A stretch of DNA of 64,000 bases from Actinomucor elegans. Lineage: Eukaryota > Mucoromycota > Mucoromycetes > Mucorales > Mucoraceae. The stretch's first letter is position 1. Every line of letters begins with the position of its first letter. The translations under genes were made by a program, and so were the position numbers. Under the pieces are notes generated by a model. That model saw only the letters and a list, made by a program, of their open reading frames with translations, had not been told where the DNA came from and did no database searches. Of this stretch, positions 51,078 to 61,667 are shown in pieces. The stretch is taken from the NCBI GenBank assembly GCA_026027325.1, contig JAMSLZ010000001.1:1426001-1490000 (forward strand). Reading direction: 5' to 3'.

Positions 51078-52514
51078 TATGATATTATAAGAAACAAAAA
51101 AAAGAACAGGTGCTTAAATTATGGCTGCAGCTTTTATTCTAGGCGGGACGATACGCTTGAATATGTTCTTTAGTTTTTATTGGCAGACGGAGAACAAATT
51201 ACGGAGGAAAAAAATTGCTTGCCGTTTTTCCCAGATCAAAAATTAATTTTACTTCAAAGCCCTCTTAATACACATGTTATAATAAATATACGGTCTATTA
51301 AAGAGACTTATGTATGTTTTGATTGCTCATCGAACAGCAGTGAAATAGTATTGAATACATTAACTATTCTCTTTTTTGCTAGATATTAAGTGGATTTTGA
51401 TTGATTTTGTTTTGTGCCCATAATGCACTTTTCAAATAATGAAAAATTACAAAATAAATACTATTAACTGCTAAACAGTATTCTTAGTGTATATTAGTTA
51501 TTGACTAAACCTCTTAAATTATCTTAATATATTTAAACAATTTGGCTAGAATTCAATACATCAACTGCTAAGGTACTATGACAAAAATTTAAAAATAAAT
51601 ACTTATTTAACAGTGTTTAATTGGATAGCGTAGCAGAGCGTAAAAATGCTATCTGATTGGATACCGACGATTAAACAACGATAGAAAGGGGGGGTCATCA
51701 TGTCAAGAAAAACTGCTTTATACAAGTTAGAGATCAAGAATCTATTCCACTAAAATTTGAAGGAAATAAGAACTCCCTCTTCCCTACCTGGAGGCTAGCG
51801 GCTGCCTGGGGTGTCCTCAGTTGGCGATGGCGGCAAAGCGAACGTAGCGAGCATTGGGCCAGCTAGTAAATATATATTACTAAGTCGTTTTATTTAGACA
51901 CGCAGTGATTAAAAGCTTCTTTTTTTCAAATCCAAGGAATTTCCTCTATTTATTTTAACACAAGATTTGAATAATAGAAACCTTTTGATAGGTACAAAGC
52001 CTTTTAACAAAGCTTATGATAAATTATATTGCTCATGTAATAGTATACAAATTATAATAGATACTTTTATTATCAAAATCCGGTGTTTGCGTTGACTTCC
52101 AGACTCTTCCAATATATGGCGGTTATAAACTATGTCTTTAATGAAATGCCTATACCCAAAAGATTTGCCAAAACTTCGAAAGCTGGGTCCAAGTAGATTT
52201 ATCTAAAAAAAACCAGAAGCTAAGGAATTCGCTGTAGGATATTTATTGGATAACGAAGATCATTTATCGATATTTTAAGCCGTATGATTGGTTTTCTGCA
52301 AGTAAACAATGAAATAATGATTAAAATATAAGCTCCATGGCTTCAAACCGATTTTTATATGTATACAAAATGAAAGGATTGAAATACATGTTAAAAGTAT
52401 TTATAAAGTTTGTTCAGAATTAAATTCTACATAGAATAGAACAAATACTACAAGAAAGCTTTCCAACAAAGACAACAACAACAACAAAAAAGGCCGAGGG
52501 GAATATACCTTACC
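51078..52514. other. intergenic region with a GC-rich island
   Basis: About 1.4 kb, very AT-rich except for a compact GC-rich block at 51779-51870, listed separately, and a G7 run near 51687. No convincing gene was seen. Confidence 0.5.
51779..51870. other. GC-rich island of unknown origin
   Basis: Within an AT-rich gap, about 90 bases are rich in G and C and carry several GCG-type words (for example GGCGGCAAAGCGAACG and GTAGCGAGC). CTAGC near the left end (51794) and GCTAG near the right (51862) form a loose inverted pair. It is not a tRNA: no A or B box pair and no cloverleaf were recognised. It could be the end of a transposable element, a structured RNA or a recent insertion. Confidence 0.4.
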
Positions 52515-52730
52515 ATGGTGAGAGCTGCTGGCCCGGCTTGTCGCGCTCAAACTGCTTCCGTCATCAATGAAAAAGTCAAACGAGAAAAATTCAAATCGCC
52601 GCATTTGGTCATAAAGGTGGCATGGCTCATCGAAAAAAAAAAAAAGAAAACAAAACTTTCTTTACTCCATTAGACATTAAACGAGAATCCTTCAAACGAT
52701 TCGCTTCCAAAAATCAACCTTACATTAAAT
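52515..52730 (+). pseudogene. small ORF with an apparent frameshift
   Basis: ATG at 52515 opens MVRAAGPACRAQTASVINEK then VKREK. From there the original frame gives an unremarkable tail, while the +2 frame continues IQIAAFGHKGGMAHRKKKKE then NKTFFTPLDIKRESFKRFAS then KNQPYIK and stops at 52730. One extra A in the A5 run near 52586 would fuse the two into about 72 residues. It is either a sequence error, a recent break, or two unrelated chance frames. Only 16 bases separate it from the next ATG. No family recognised. Confidence 0.35.
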
Positions 52731-52746
52731 AGATTTTACGGAATTA

Positions 52747-52998
52747 ATGTGGACCAAAGTGCGACATTTGAATCATTCACAAAAACAGCGTATAACCAAC
52801 AATTTGTTTGTTGCAGTTGCTGTCGGTGCAGTCCTTACAGTCGCAGGTCCAGCTTTATTACCTTGTCCAGCTTATGATCAAAACGATAAATCGGCCTTTT
52901 TAGAAGATCAAAAGAAACAACCTGGCCAAAGTAAAAAGAAGGTCATTATTGTTAAAAGAAGACGAGATACCTCCACATCAACAGCCGAAGCGAGTTAA
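52747..52998 (+). CDS. small single-span membrane protein, unknown
   Basis: Intronless, 83 residues. A basic N-terminus (MWTKVRHLNHSQKQRI) is followed by one hydrophobic helix (NNLFVAVAVGAVLTVAGPAL) and LPCPAYD, then a polar, Lys/Arg-rich tail. This layout, a short basic leader plus one span, is common in small mitochondrial inner-membrane or intermembrane-space proteins, but no family is recognised. It starts immediately after the broken small ORF at 52515-52730 on the same strand, which is tighter than any other same-strand pair in the window. Confidence 0.6.
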   Translation: MWTKVRHLNHSQKQRITNNLFVAVAVGAVLTVAGPALLPCPAYDQNDKSAFLEDQKKQPGQSKKKVIIVKRRRDTSTSTAEAS

Positions 52999-53284
52999 CT
53001 CAAGCCAACGCAATCATTTCCCCTCTTCTTTTGTAAATAGAAACATCTCACCATAAAAAAGATTGCTATACACACTTTTTTTTAAAAAAAAAGCTTTTAC
53101 CTTTCCTTTACACTACTGTTCTTATTTATTTGACATTGTCTTCCCCACACGCAAATCAGTAGTTAGACAATAATAAAAGACACTATGTGCAACCCGCATG
53201 TCCAAACAGAAACGCATATAAAAAGGCAGTTTCCCAAGCTATTTTTTCCTTTTTTTTTTTTTTTTTTTTTCCTCGTTATCTTAA

Positions 53285-54370
53285 ATGAAACTTATTCTAC
53301 CTCTTCTTGCATTGTTGGGTGCAACATCTGCTCAAATTACAGCTAACGAGTTAGACGCATTAAACGGTCCTATCTCTTGTAATGGTAATGTACAGCTGCT
53401 TATCTGTTGATTTTTTGTATTGTAACGCGTTACTACAGCATCTACTGTCTCTTGTCATTGGTCTGGCTCTGTTGATGCTTGTTGTTCTCCCAAGTATGGT
53501 CTAGTTGTACTTGCACTTCAATGGAGCCCTGGATATGGCCCCAATGATGAATTTACTATTCATGGTATGATCTTTGACTGATGTTATTAAATATGCAAAC
53601 TAAATTCCCTCAATTCCAAAACAGGACTTTGGCCTGATACTTGGTAATAAGAAACAGTACTATCATTTACTATGTTAATTTTCTTCTTCTTTTGCAGCTC
53701 TGGTCGTATGGCTCCTGTTCGTGGCTGCGATTCGAGTAGAAACAGCAATCAGATTGCTACCATTATTCGTGAAAGAGATACGACTCTTTACAACCGTATG
53801 AATACCTTTTGGCCCAGTAATAAAGGTGATAATAATTGGTAATATCTCCTACAAAGTCACACAGCAGTAATCAGCTAAATTGATAAATAGGTTCTGGTCC
53901 CATGAATGGACAAAGCACGGTACATGCGTTAGTACGCTTCGTCCTACTTGTTATGGTGATTCTTATCAAAAATATCAAGATGTGATTGAATATTTCAAGG
54001 TAACCTATAGAGATACTAGTAACATTACATTCAATTAACAATATGTGTAGCAAGTACTTGATCTACGTGACAAGTTTGATCTATTTGGTGCACTCAAGTA
54101 AAGACGCATTAACTTGATTTATCGTGTTTTACCATATTCACATTTTCTTATAGCTTGAACGGTGTATCACCTGGACGTCAATACAATGTACAAACTATTC
54201 GTGATGCAATCAAAAAGGCTTATGGAGCCAACGTGAAGTTAGATTGTCATGGTAACACATTATCTGAAGTATCACTCAATTTCTATGTGAAGGGCCGTAG
54301 TGAATACATGATTACTGATGTGCTTCAACAAGGCAATTGCCGTGGAGCAGTCAATTATCCAAAGAAATAA
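53285..54370 (+). CDS. secreted ribonuclease T2, RNase Rh-like
   Basis: Seven exons (53285-53384, 53439-53564, 53625-53643, 53698-53838, 53891-53999, 54051-54097, 54154-54370) give 252 residues. A signal peptide ([17 protein letters not shown]) comes first. Both T2 catalytic motifs are intact: CAS I HGLWPDTC and [37 protein letters not shown] and the pattern of Cys follow Rhizopus niveus RNase Rh closely. The enzyme cleaves single-stranded RNA through 2',3'-cyclic phosphates, outside the cell or in vacuoles, probably for nutrient recovery. Exon 3 is only 19 bases and encodes GLWPDT, the core of CAS I. A T run of about 21 bases lies 15-35 bases before the ATG. The gene ends 26 bases from the convergent TAF9 stop. 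Confidence 0.95.
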
Positions 54371-54396
54371 AGGCACTAAGCCATATGCATTTTTAT

Positions 54397-55106
54397 TTAA
54401 TCGTAATCATCGTCTTCCATCGCATCTCTTGCTCGTTTCATTGGTTCTATAGCTTGATCAGGTTCTACAGCTGTTTCTTGTGTATCAATTTGCATCATCG
54501 AATTAGCTCTTTCCAAGCTAGTCGTGTTGGGTCTTGGTGGTGGTGGTGCCTAGTTGCAATTTAATAACATGCATTATCTATATGATGGTGTTACTTACAT
54601 CGGGTACAATTGAAAAATTTATGCCTGTTAAACAATGCTTATCTGCTGGTAATCGAATACCATATTTCTCGGGAATAAGCGGTAAAGGCTGCTTGTTCTT
54701 TTCTTGAGCTAGTTCCAATAGAAACTAATACAATCATGAGTTTTCTATAATAATATCAATACAACTACAGCTACATACTTCTTTAGGTGGTGGAGTCGTA
54801 AATGAATGATTTACGCGTCCTTGTATAGCCAACTGTATATCATCCAAATCCAAATCTGTTTTATTGGCATGTTCTGCGTATACAAGTGAATCTTGGAAAA
54901 CGTCTGAAGTATATCCTACCATTAAAAAAAGAAGTTAATAAAAAAGACACGATTGCTCAAAGATTTGATGCTTTACTGTGTGCAAATTCTAATAATTGAT
55001 GAACTACTTTAGGATCGTAGTCTTCCACACCCAATGACTGAAGAATAAGTGATACAATGCGGGCATCGCGTGGTTGAACAGGTTGTTTTTGTGAATCAAC
55101 TGCCAT
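54397..55106 (-). CDS. transcription factor TFIID/SAGA subunit TAF9
   Basis: Four exons (55106-54977, 54915-54779, 54724-54599, 54549-54397) give 181 residues. The N-terminal histone fold is clear: [20 protein letters not shown], then [20 protein letters not shown], then [20 protein letters not shown] and [40 protein letters not shown] and GINFSIVP follow the fold, as in fungal and animal TAF9. TAF9 pairs with TAF6 in TFIID and SAGA and acts at RNA polymerase II promoters in the nucleus. The C-terminus is an acidic tail ([10 protein letters not shown]). The start at 55106 was chosen because the conserved fold begins about twelve residues later. Confidence 0.95.
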
Positions 55107-55786
55107 GGCTATAGTTAATTGTGTAAAATGAATGAAATGTGAACCTACAAAACTGCTTGGCCACACATAAAATTTTATTTCACATTGAATACCCGGGGCT
55201 TGAATTTTTCACAGGAGGTATGTTTCCCTGTTGCAAATCTCCAAAAATTTGACAACTTTTACTGTAAGAAAAAAAAAAAGAGTAGATTTGAGAAACAGTT
55301 CCTAATACTGGTACGGTTTAATTGCTCTGTAATATAAGAGATTGGTTTTTGTGCATATTTGTATCATGTAATAAGCTCGACTTTTGAGCAAAAAACTATC
55401 AATTTTCAAAATCTCGCAAAAACCAGACATTAGTCTCATACTCTATTACTAAATTCAAAACGATTTATGCGCCAGTCGATGTGCAATCAAATTTCGTATA
55501 AACGCTGTTATTACCTAAATCTATTCATGATGAAGAATCCATATTATAGCAACTAGAGAAGATTAATAGCCCTCAAATTTTGATGTTGATGCCCTTGGTC
55601 AGCCAATGGTGGTGAAAAATAAGAACTATTCCTATTTAATCGTGGTCATAGTAAGCATACTGGTGTTTTATAAATATTGTATAGATGATGTGACAAACTG
55701 GATACAGAATACTTATAATATACTGATTCCAGGTATTTTATTGAAAAAACTAAGGTACAGAGTTATAAGAAGGGTATTGATTTGTA
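55107..55786. other. intergenic region, no gene seen
   Basis: About 680 bases between TAF9 and the ECT1 3' end. A plus-strand hydrophobic frame at 55606-55803 overlaps the ECT1 stop region and was rejected. No repeat noticed. Confidence 0.55.
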
Positions 55787-57083
55787 TTAGTTATTGCTGC
55801 TAGCAAGCTTCTTTTCTTCCAATTCCTTTTGACGTTCTAAAGCTGCCTTTGCATTCTTTCTTCTTTGTCTTTCTTCGAAACTATATACAAAACATGAGTG
55901 ATTTCGATCAGATCAGCACATCTATACTTTACATTTTACGGTTTTCAATGATACGGTTAATGATGCCTTCAGTTGTGATGGTTGAATTAGGAGTTTCAAT
56001 CACCTTGCAAATACCAAGTTGATTGGGTAACTCGTAAGGGTTTTTACCGTCCATATCTTCTTCCAAATAGCTATTACCATGAGCAACCACAGACACTTTA
56101 TATTCGCCGTTCAAAATCTCCTTGGTCACACTATAAGGTGCACCAATAATAACTTCGTCCACATATCGACAAGCCAAAACACTCAGTGCACGTTCGTGCA
56201 AATTCATCAAAGGATAATTGGATCCTTTGATCGCGTTCACTGTCTGATCATCATGTATGCCCACAATCAAGAAATCGCCTAAAGCCTTAGCGCGTTTCAA
56301 GAATTCAATATGGCCAACATGAAACAAATCAAAGGTACCATCGACGTACACGACTTTGTCGGTTGGCTTGGGCTCCCGACCTTCTGAAAACTGCACAATA
56401 CGACGCGACGTAGGTAAGAAATGAGACACAGTGGCCTTTTTGCTACCATCTTTACTAAAAGGCCCTAACTCCTTGGTATCGAATGTAGCAATAATAGGCT
56501 CGGTAGTGGTAGAAGGACGACGCTTGTGATGGTCGCGTGTCATCAATAACATACGGCCCACAAGCTCGGTAGTGGACACGCCTTCTGTACGCTTACATTC
56601 CTTATAGAGACCGGCATCTTTGACAGCTTGATAACAATCTGTACCATCAGCCATGGTGGTAATATCATCACCGTGCACGCAGAAATCAATATTGTGTTCC
56701 TGGAGACATTCGACTGTAGTATTGTAAGGTGCATTAGGTACAACTTCATCGACCCATTTACAAGCGGCAACTGCAGCGTATCTAGGATAAATGGGTTTTA
56801 TATGCACGTTTCAGGTGGTTTGGATTTTTTTTTTTTTTTTTTTACCTTTCTTGCTCTGTCATGACAGTGGGACCTTTGTTCTTTTCAATATCAGCACCCG
56901 AGTGAACACCTACCACCAAAATATCACCCATTTCTTTGGCCTAAGGAAAAAGTTTAAGACCGAGATTCCGAGATGATGACCAAAAAAAGTTACCTGTCTC
57001 AAAGCATTGGCATGACCATAATGCATCATGTCGAAACAACCGTCGACCCAAACACTATCAATACCCTGTATATCAGCAAACAT
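55787..57083 (-). CDS. ethanolamine-phosphate cytidylyltransferase (ECT1/PCYT2)
   Basis: Four exons (57083-56994, 56940-56846, 56781-55933, 55880-55787) give 375 residues. Two cytidylyltransferase folds lie in tandem, as in all ECT enzymes. The first has [20 protein letters not shown] (HYGH at 21-24) and the second has VYVDGTFDLFHVGHIEFLKR (HVGH). The first also keeps RTEGVSTTELVGRML, the RTxGxSTT nucleotide motif, and the second ends TPNSTITTEGIINRIIENR. The enzyme makes CDP-ethanolamine from CTP and phosphoethanolamine in the Kennedy pathway for phosphatidylethanolamine. The C-terminal exon is a charged helix (KAALERQKELEEKK). Confidence 0.96.
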
Positions 57084-57554
57084 GTTTGATATTTTTTTGT
57101 TGGTTTATCTTTACCGAATAGGTTTTCTCTCAGTTACTGTCATACTATCACTCATTGAATAAAAGGAACGGAACAAGAAAAGGCACCACCCATGGATTGG
57201 CGGTTTTTTATATAATTTTTATAAATCCGCACTAAAATGGCCATCCCGAAACTGTAAAGTGCGACCTACTTCCATCGAAAGTAACCACTGAAATTGCGTT
57301 TTTAAACAATGGCGCTAATACGCCACGCGACAAAACGAAAATTTCAGGCATTGCAAGTTTAGTTCATTTGGTGTTTAAGATAGATATAAAGGTTTGTGCT
57401 TTGTTGAACGACGTACACTATCAGGCGATGCACTTTACCCTTCAAATAAGGTGGCTCTTAATAAGTTACTAATGATAAGACTGATGTTCGACACCATTAT
57501 AAGTACCACTGTTTATAGATACAAATAAAATTCAATCTAGTGGCGTGTTTTTTA

Positions 57555-57759
57555 TTTAAATTTATTAAATTGAGCTCTATTGACTTTTACATGGCTAACA
57601 AAGTATCAGTCTATATACTGATTTGTGAAGAACATATTATAAATTACGTCAAAAAACTGTATAGCTTACAACGTATCTTTACTCCTCACGGCTTGTAGTA
57701 GGTATTGATGTTCTGTTAGCTGTGTAAAAGTCAATAGAGCTCAATTTACCAAATTTAAA
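57555..57759. mobile_element. MITE-like inverted-repeat element
   Basis: Two 48-base arms, 57555-57602 and 57712-57759, are reverse complements with about five mismatches, and include the shared core GTAAAAGTCAATAGAGCTCA. The spacer is 109 bases and non-coding. Overall size (205 bases) and layout fit a miniature inverted-repeat transposable element. No clear target-site duplication was found, and no second copy is in the window. Confidence 0.5.
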
Positions 57760-58159
57760 CTGTGGTTAGTTTAATCCTATTGTTATGCTCCTCCATTTAA
57801 TCTTTCTTCAAAGCAGTATATTAAGAACATAATAATTGAGCTGTCAAAACGTTAATTTTCAAAAAAAAAAAAAAAAAAAAAAGGAAATTATTACTCCATC
57901 AAGAATATTATTATATGGAATGCCATTATTTCGAGATCTTGCTATCCGATACAATATTGTCTCTAGAAAATCCCAGTGGTTATATACTAATAGAAGAAAG
58001 AGCATATTTTCATTTACAAATATCCTTTACTGTGTAGGGATTAATGTCCAATTCACTCGAGTTTAACCCGAAATTCACTTATTGGAAACATGGAGAAATA
58101 GGTTATTAATATGCATTAATCTAATTTCTAAAATATATTCATCTACTAACTAACAATAA

Positions 58160-58330
58160 TTATTACCGCCCTATTAATTATCATAGTGATAGTTCTTGTC
58201 ATCATCCTCGTCTTTCTTACGATAGTTTTCATCATATTTCATATTCTCGTCCAACTTGTGATGGTAATGATAATCATATTCACAAAAGAGAGCAGGGCTA
58301 TGATTATGATTTTAGTGTTCACAATCATAT
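58160..58330 (-). other. His/Tyr/Asp-rich degenerate coding-like stretch
   Basis: On the minus strand, a frame reads NHNHSPALFCEYDYHYHHKL then DENMKYDENYRKKDEDDDKN then YHYDN and stops. Just upstream, CPKEYDCEH and a stop codon precede it, as though a repeat-rich protein gene has decayed. The plus strand carries a matching hydrophobic frame that is an artefact of this composition. Confidence 0.3.
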
Positions 58331-58732
58331 TCTTTTGGACAAGACCTGACCTGCAAACATCCGCTCGAAGGTTCTTACCAGACAATGACTAGAATATAAA
58401 TATATAGCTGTTAACTCTTGAAGCTGATAAATTGTACATAGCAAAAATGTATTCCTTGTGGTGCGAGAATGAAATCATTTAATACATCATTAGTTATACG
58501 AAGAACATTAATGGCCGTTATTAAAAACAGGTACCGCAAATATTCATATTTCTGCTAATGTTATTTCCACACATAATTTGCGAATCGCTATCCCTAACTG
58601 GAATTTATGATAAAACAACAGCAGGTCATTATCTTTCAAGCTTTTCTTATTCATTACTATGATAGATTATGCATACATACATTGATAACCAGTTTCGAAG
58701 GCCTGATCCAGCTTTCCTCAAAGCCAGATTTT

Positions 58733-59105
58733 TCAGTACAATATCACATTTGCAGGATACACAGGACAATCGCCATTATTACAAGTGTTCATGGTAATCA
58801 CATTATAGCCATTGGTTAGAAGGCCAATAATATATAATGTATCACATTTGTTGAGCCAAAGCCTTGGCACATAGGCTGATAACCCTTTTGGTACACCAAT
58901 AGCTTGACGACACTGAATCAAAATCGAATTGCCCAGTACCACTAGTATTAGTTACTGGATAACTATCAACCAATTTAGTCAAAGTACTTAAATAGCTATT
59001 ACCAGGCAAATACGCTGTGCCTCGAAATTGAAGATTATCAGCTAAAACCTCCGTACTTGCGAAGCGCAGCTGCCCTAAAGATGAATTAACAGAAATATTC
59101 AGCAT
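58733..59105 (-). CDS. possible small two-exon gene, unknown product
   Basis: ATG at 59105 opens MLNISVNSSLGQLRFASTEV then LADNLQFRGTAYLP. A GTAATA donor and a CTAATACTAG acceptor remove about 61 bases and restore an open frame, VVLGNSILIQCRQAIGVPKG then LSAYVPRLWLNKCDTLYIIG then LLTNGYNVITMNTCNNGDCP then VYPANVILY and a stop. The total is about 104 residues with four Cys in the second part. The frame before splicing also stays open for 87 codons. A TA-rich tract (59179-59202) is upstream. No family recognised. Confidence 0.35.
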
Positions 59106-59178
59106 TAAAATGCATTATTATCAATATGTTTCATCAAAAATGCGAAAACGATATAGCCTTTCAAGTGTGCTATTTGTA

Positions 59179-59202
59179 ATATATATATATATATATATAT
59201 AT
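59179..59202. repeat. TA microsatellite
   Basis: Alternating TA tract between the arrestin 3' end and the small orphan gene on the same strand. Confidence 0.75.
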
Positions 59203-59223
59203 TACTTTTATTATAAATGTCAA

Positions 59224-61283
59224 CTAATGGTCATCTTTTTGAGTCAGGCCCAGTAATGGATCGATGCGAGTAGCCATCTGACTATTGGAAGTAACTGGAG
59301 GAGGTGTGCTACGGTCTGACTCTTCAATTAGAGTCACGCCACTGTAGTATGATGACATGGTTTCCTTTGGTCTTGCTGATTTTTCGATCGTTTCCAGTGT
59401 TACCAAAGGTGTTTGAGGTGGTGTAAAAGTATTGGGTTTTTCTGCATGGACAAACACGTTTTCTGGAGGTTGAAGGCCTGCTGAATGCGATGCTGAACTC
59501 CCATTGCTTGTTGTAGTGGTGGTGGACATGCGACTGAGAGAAGAGGCAAGGCCGTCCGCTGGACTATTAAGAGGATGATCAGGACCATAACGTGCGGATT
59601 GAGGTGAAATTGTATTAGGTGATATAGCTGTGTCTTGATTAATAATATTAGGTGGATAAAGTTCTGTTTGAATCGTGTTTCGAAAAGGATTCTTGCGCAT
59701 ACTTCCCAAAACCGGAGGATACATGGCAGGCTGATTATTCCCTAAAGGATTATAAATGATATTGTCGATTTCGTTCACAAGCTGCTGCTGACTGTTATCA
59801 AAGCAGGGCATAGGCATTCCTTCAATTTTTATATTATCATCGGATGTATAAGGCATCTTCTGTGGGTTTAATACAAATCGATTTTCATCCGCCATTGGTG
59901 GATAAGATTGAAATGGCTCAGGCATAACAAAACCACTGTTTGGTCCACTGTTTGATCCATTATTTGGTGGACCAGTATTAAGAGGAGGGTAGGGTGCATT
60001 ATTGCCAAAAAATGGAGGATGAGGTGTAGGAGACAAACTTCTGAAGCCACTTGAACCATCACCACCGTTATGAATACTCTGGCTTCCTTCGCTTCCTCCA
60101 TTAAATGATTGGTATTGTCCAAAGGGATTTGTCCTCACTGGCGATTCGAATCCGCTGTCATAGATATTGGATATACCTATTGTACCAATAACAATAGGCA
60201 AATTGATACTGAGTTCCTTATCCTTTCCATCATGGTCTACATTGGGTATCTTGACGGTGACTCGAATCTTATAATCAAGTCGCATCACCTTGGCGTTTTG
60301 GTGAATAGTAGGCGTGGTGTTGGAAGGAATTTCAAGTACAAGGATTGAGCTGAAACCAAGTAACCGGCTTGGTCCTTCATGGACTAATTCAACTGACTTT
60401 TCAGTTTTCTGTACTACTTTATCTGCCAGTTGTTTTGTCATATCGGGTAAACTATTATGTTAATAGGATGGGATCAGAGTTTGGATTTAGGTTTTGTATA
60501 TGTTACCTGTCTCTGCTTGAAGCAATAATTTCCTGTCGAATCAACGATATAGTCACTGTCTTGATTGTCTCATAACGCTCAGGCTGTTTATATTCCACTC
60601 GAACAGGAATAGGTTTACCTATATTTTGAAAAATATAAGACTTGAAGCTACGTTTGTTGATAGTTAGACATTACCCCGCATACATCCTTCATGGGGTATA
60701 CATGCTGATAGCACACACGTATTGGCATTCTCTTCATTCTTTGGCCATTGAATAAAACTCTCTCGTGTTCTCTCTAATCCATTTTCATTAATGCTCACTT
60801 TGGCTACAAGTGGTATCTGGATAATATGCGAAGCTTGTATCGACCGCTTCAAGAAGCCAGCAGTCTCCAGGTTGGCTTCAATCATGTACTCGATTTTACC
60901 ACCATCACTTCCTTCTAGCTATAGCTATGCCTGTTAATACTAGGTACGATCTAAAGTGGGGTAGAATTCACTTACTGTCTGGTGACTTGGTATTACCACA
61001 CCATTTGGCACTTCCATCGAGAATTCAACTTCGTTCATTTTTTAATACGAGAAGTGTTGTTGTATTTAGAGATTGAAACCTCTTTTTCAGCCGTAAAGAT
61101 ATTTTGCGAATGCTGCTTGATACTATTAGCATAGGAAGTAGCTTGGCCAATGAATTTCACTCGAACAATTGCATCTTTTAATACTTTTTCGGCTCTAAAA
61201 GTGAGAATGCAATGGATAGTTTCGTCTTCCAAGTAATAGTGTTGGGGGTCTTTAAGCTTAATAGATAAATAAGGCTTGACCAT
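59224..61283 (-). CDS. alpha-arrestin domain protein, one apparent frameshift
   Basis: Four exons (61283-60976, 60918-60675, 60618-60507, 60451-59224), about 630 residues if one base is restored. The N-terminal arrestin half begins MVKPYLSIKLKDPQHYYLED and continues KVLKDAIVRVKFIGQATSYA. The C-terminal arrestin half shows IPLVAKVSINENGLERTRES, LGFSSILVLEIPSNTTPTIH and LDYKIRVTVKIP...LSINLPIVIG. A Pro/Asn/Ser-rich tail of about 270 residues follows, with four YPP motifs but no strict PPxY. Fungal alpha-arrestins recruit Rsp5 to transporters for endocytosis; an Rsp5-like gene is in this window. In exon 1, an A6 run (near 61041) breaks the frame: the protein continues in the next frame with MNEVEFSMEVPNG. 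No workable intron explains this. Confidence 0.85.
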
Positions 61284-61667
61284 GATGATATACTATTGAA
61301 AATAAAGGGGAGAAGAAGAAAAAATAAGAATTGAAAAAGAAAAAAAAGAGCTATTTTATGTTTGTGCCTTTGTTTCACGTTGTGGTCCTGGAAAGCTGAG
61401 TCTTACTCAGTCAAAATAGCTTTGCAGTTATTGCCAATAAAGTATTAGACTGGGGTGTATTTCTGATGAAAGCCAAGATCTGAATTTAATAGCGCATATA
61501 CTAAATGATTCAAAGGTAATGCAAGTATAATAGATATACCATGTGTCAAAATCTAATTTATTTTCTATAGCTTATGTATATAAAGTGTTTGGTAAAACAA
61601 AAAGGCAACGGCCCTAGTAACATTACACAAAGAGTGTCATGATAGAGAACCGCAGTCAAGAAGAAAG
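61284..61667. other. intergenic region, no gene seen
   Basis: 384 bases between the XPG stop and the arrestin start, both on the minus strand, so it should hold the arrestin promoter. A-rich blocks occur next to the arrestin start (61301-61350). No specific site is claimed. Confidence 0.55.

Larger units (their letters stand above)
57084..58732. other. repeat-bearing intergenic region
   Basis: About 1.6 kb upstream of ECT1. It contains the MITE-like inverted repeat (57555-57759), an A22 run (57861-57882) and a minus-strand low-complexity stretch at about 58160-58330. No full gene was found. Confidence 0.5.

Noticed and set aside
50655..51173. A 172-codon plus-strand frame across PGM2 exons 1-3
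   Set aside because: It runs through both exons and introns of a conserved minus-strand gene, so it is a chance frame.
55606..55803. A 65-codon plus-strand frame with one hydrophobic span
   Set aside because: It overlaps the 3' end of ECT1, has no promoter or family support and ends in AT-rich sequence.
58186..58392. A hydrophobic plus-strand frame rich in Ile and Val
   Set aside because: It is the complement of the His/Tyr/Asp-rich low-complexity stretch and does not resemble a real membrane protein.
61030..61060. A 20-base intron (GTATTA to GAAG) that would repair the arrestin frame
   Set aside because: Far shorter than any other intron here (minimum about 45) and without room for a branch site; a one-base indel is simpler.
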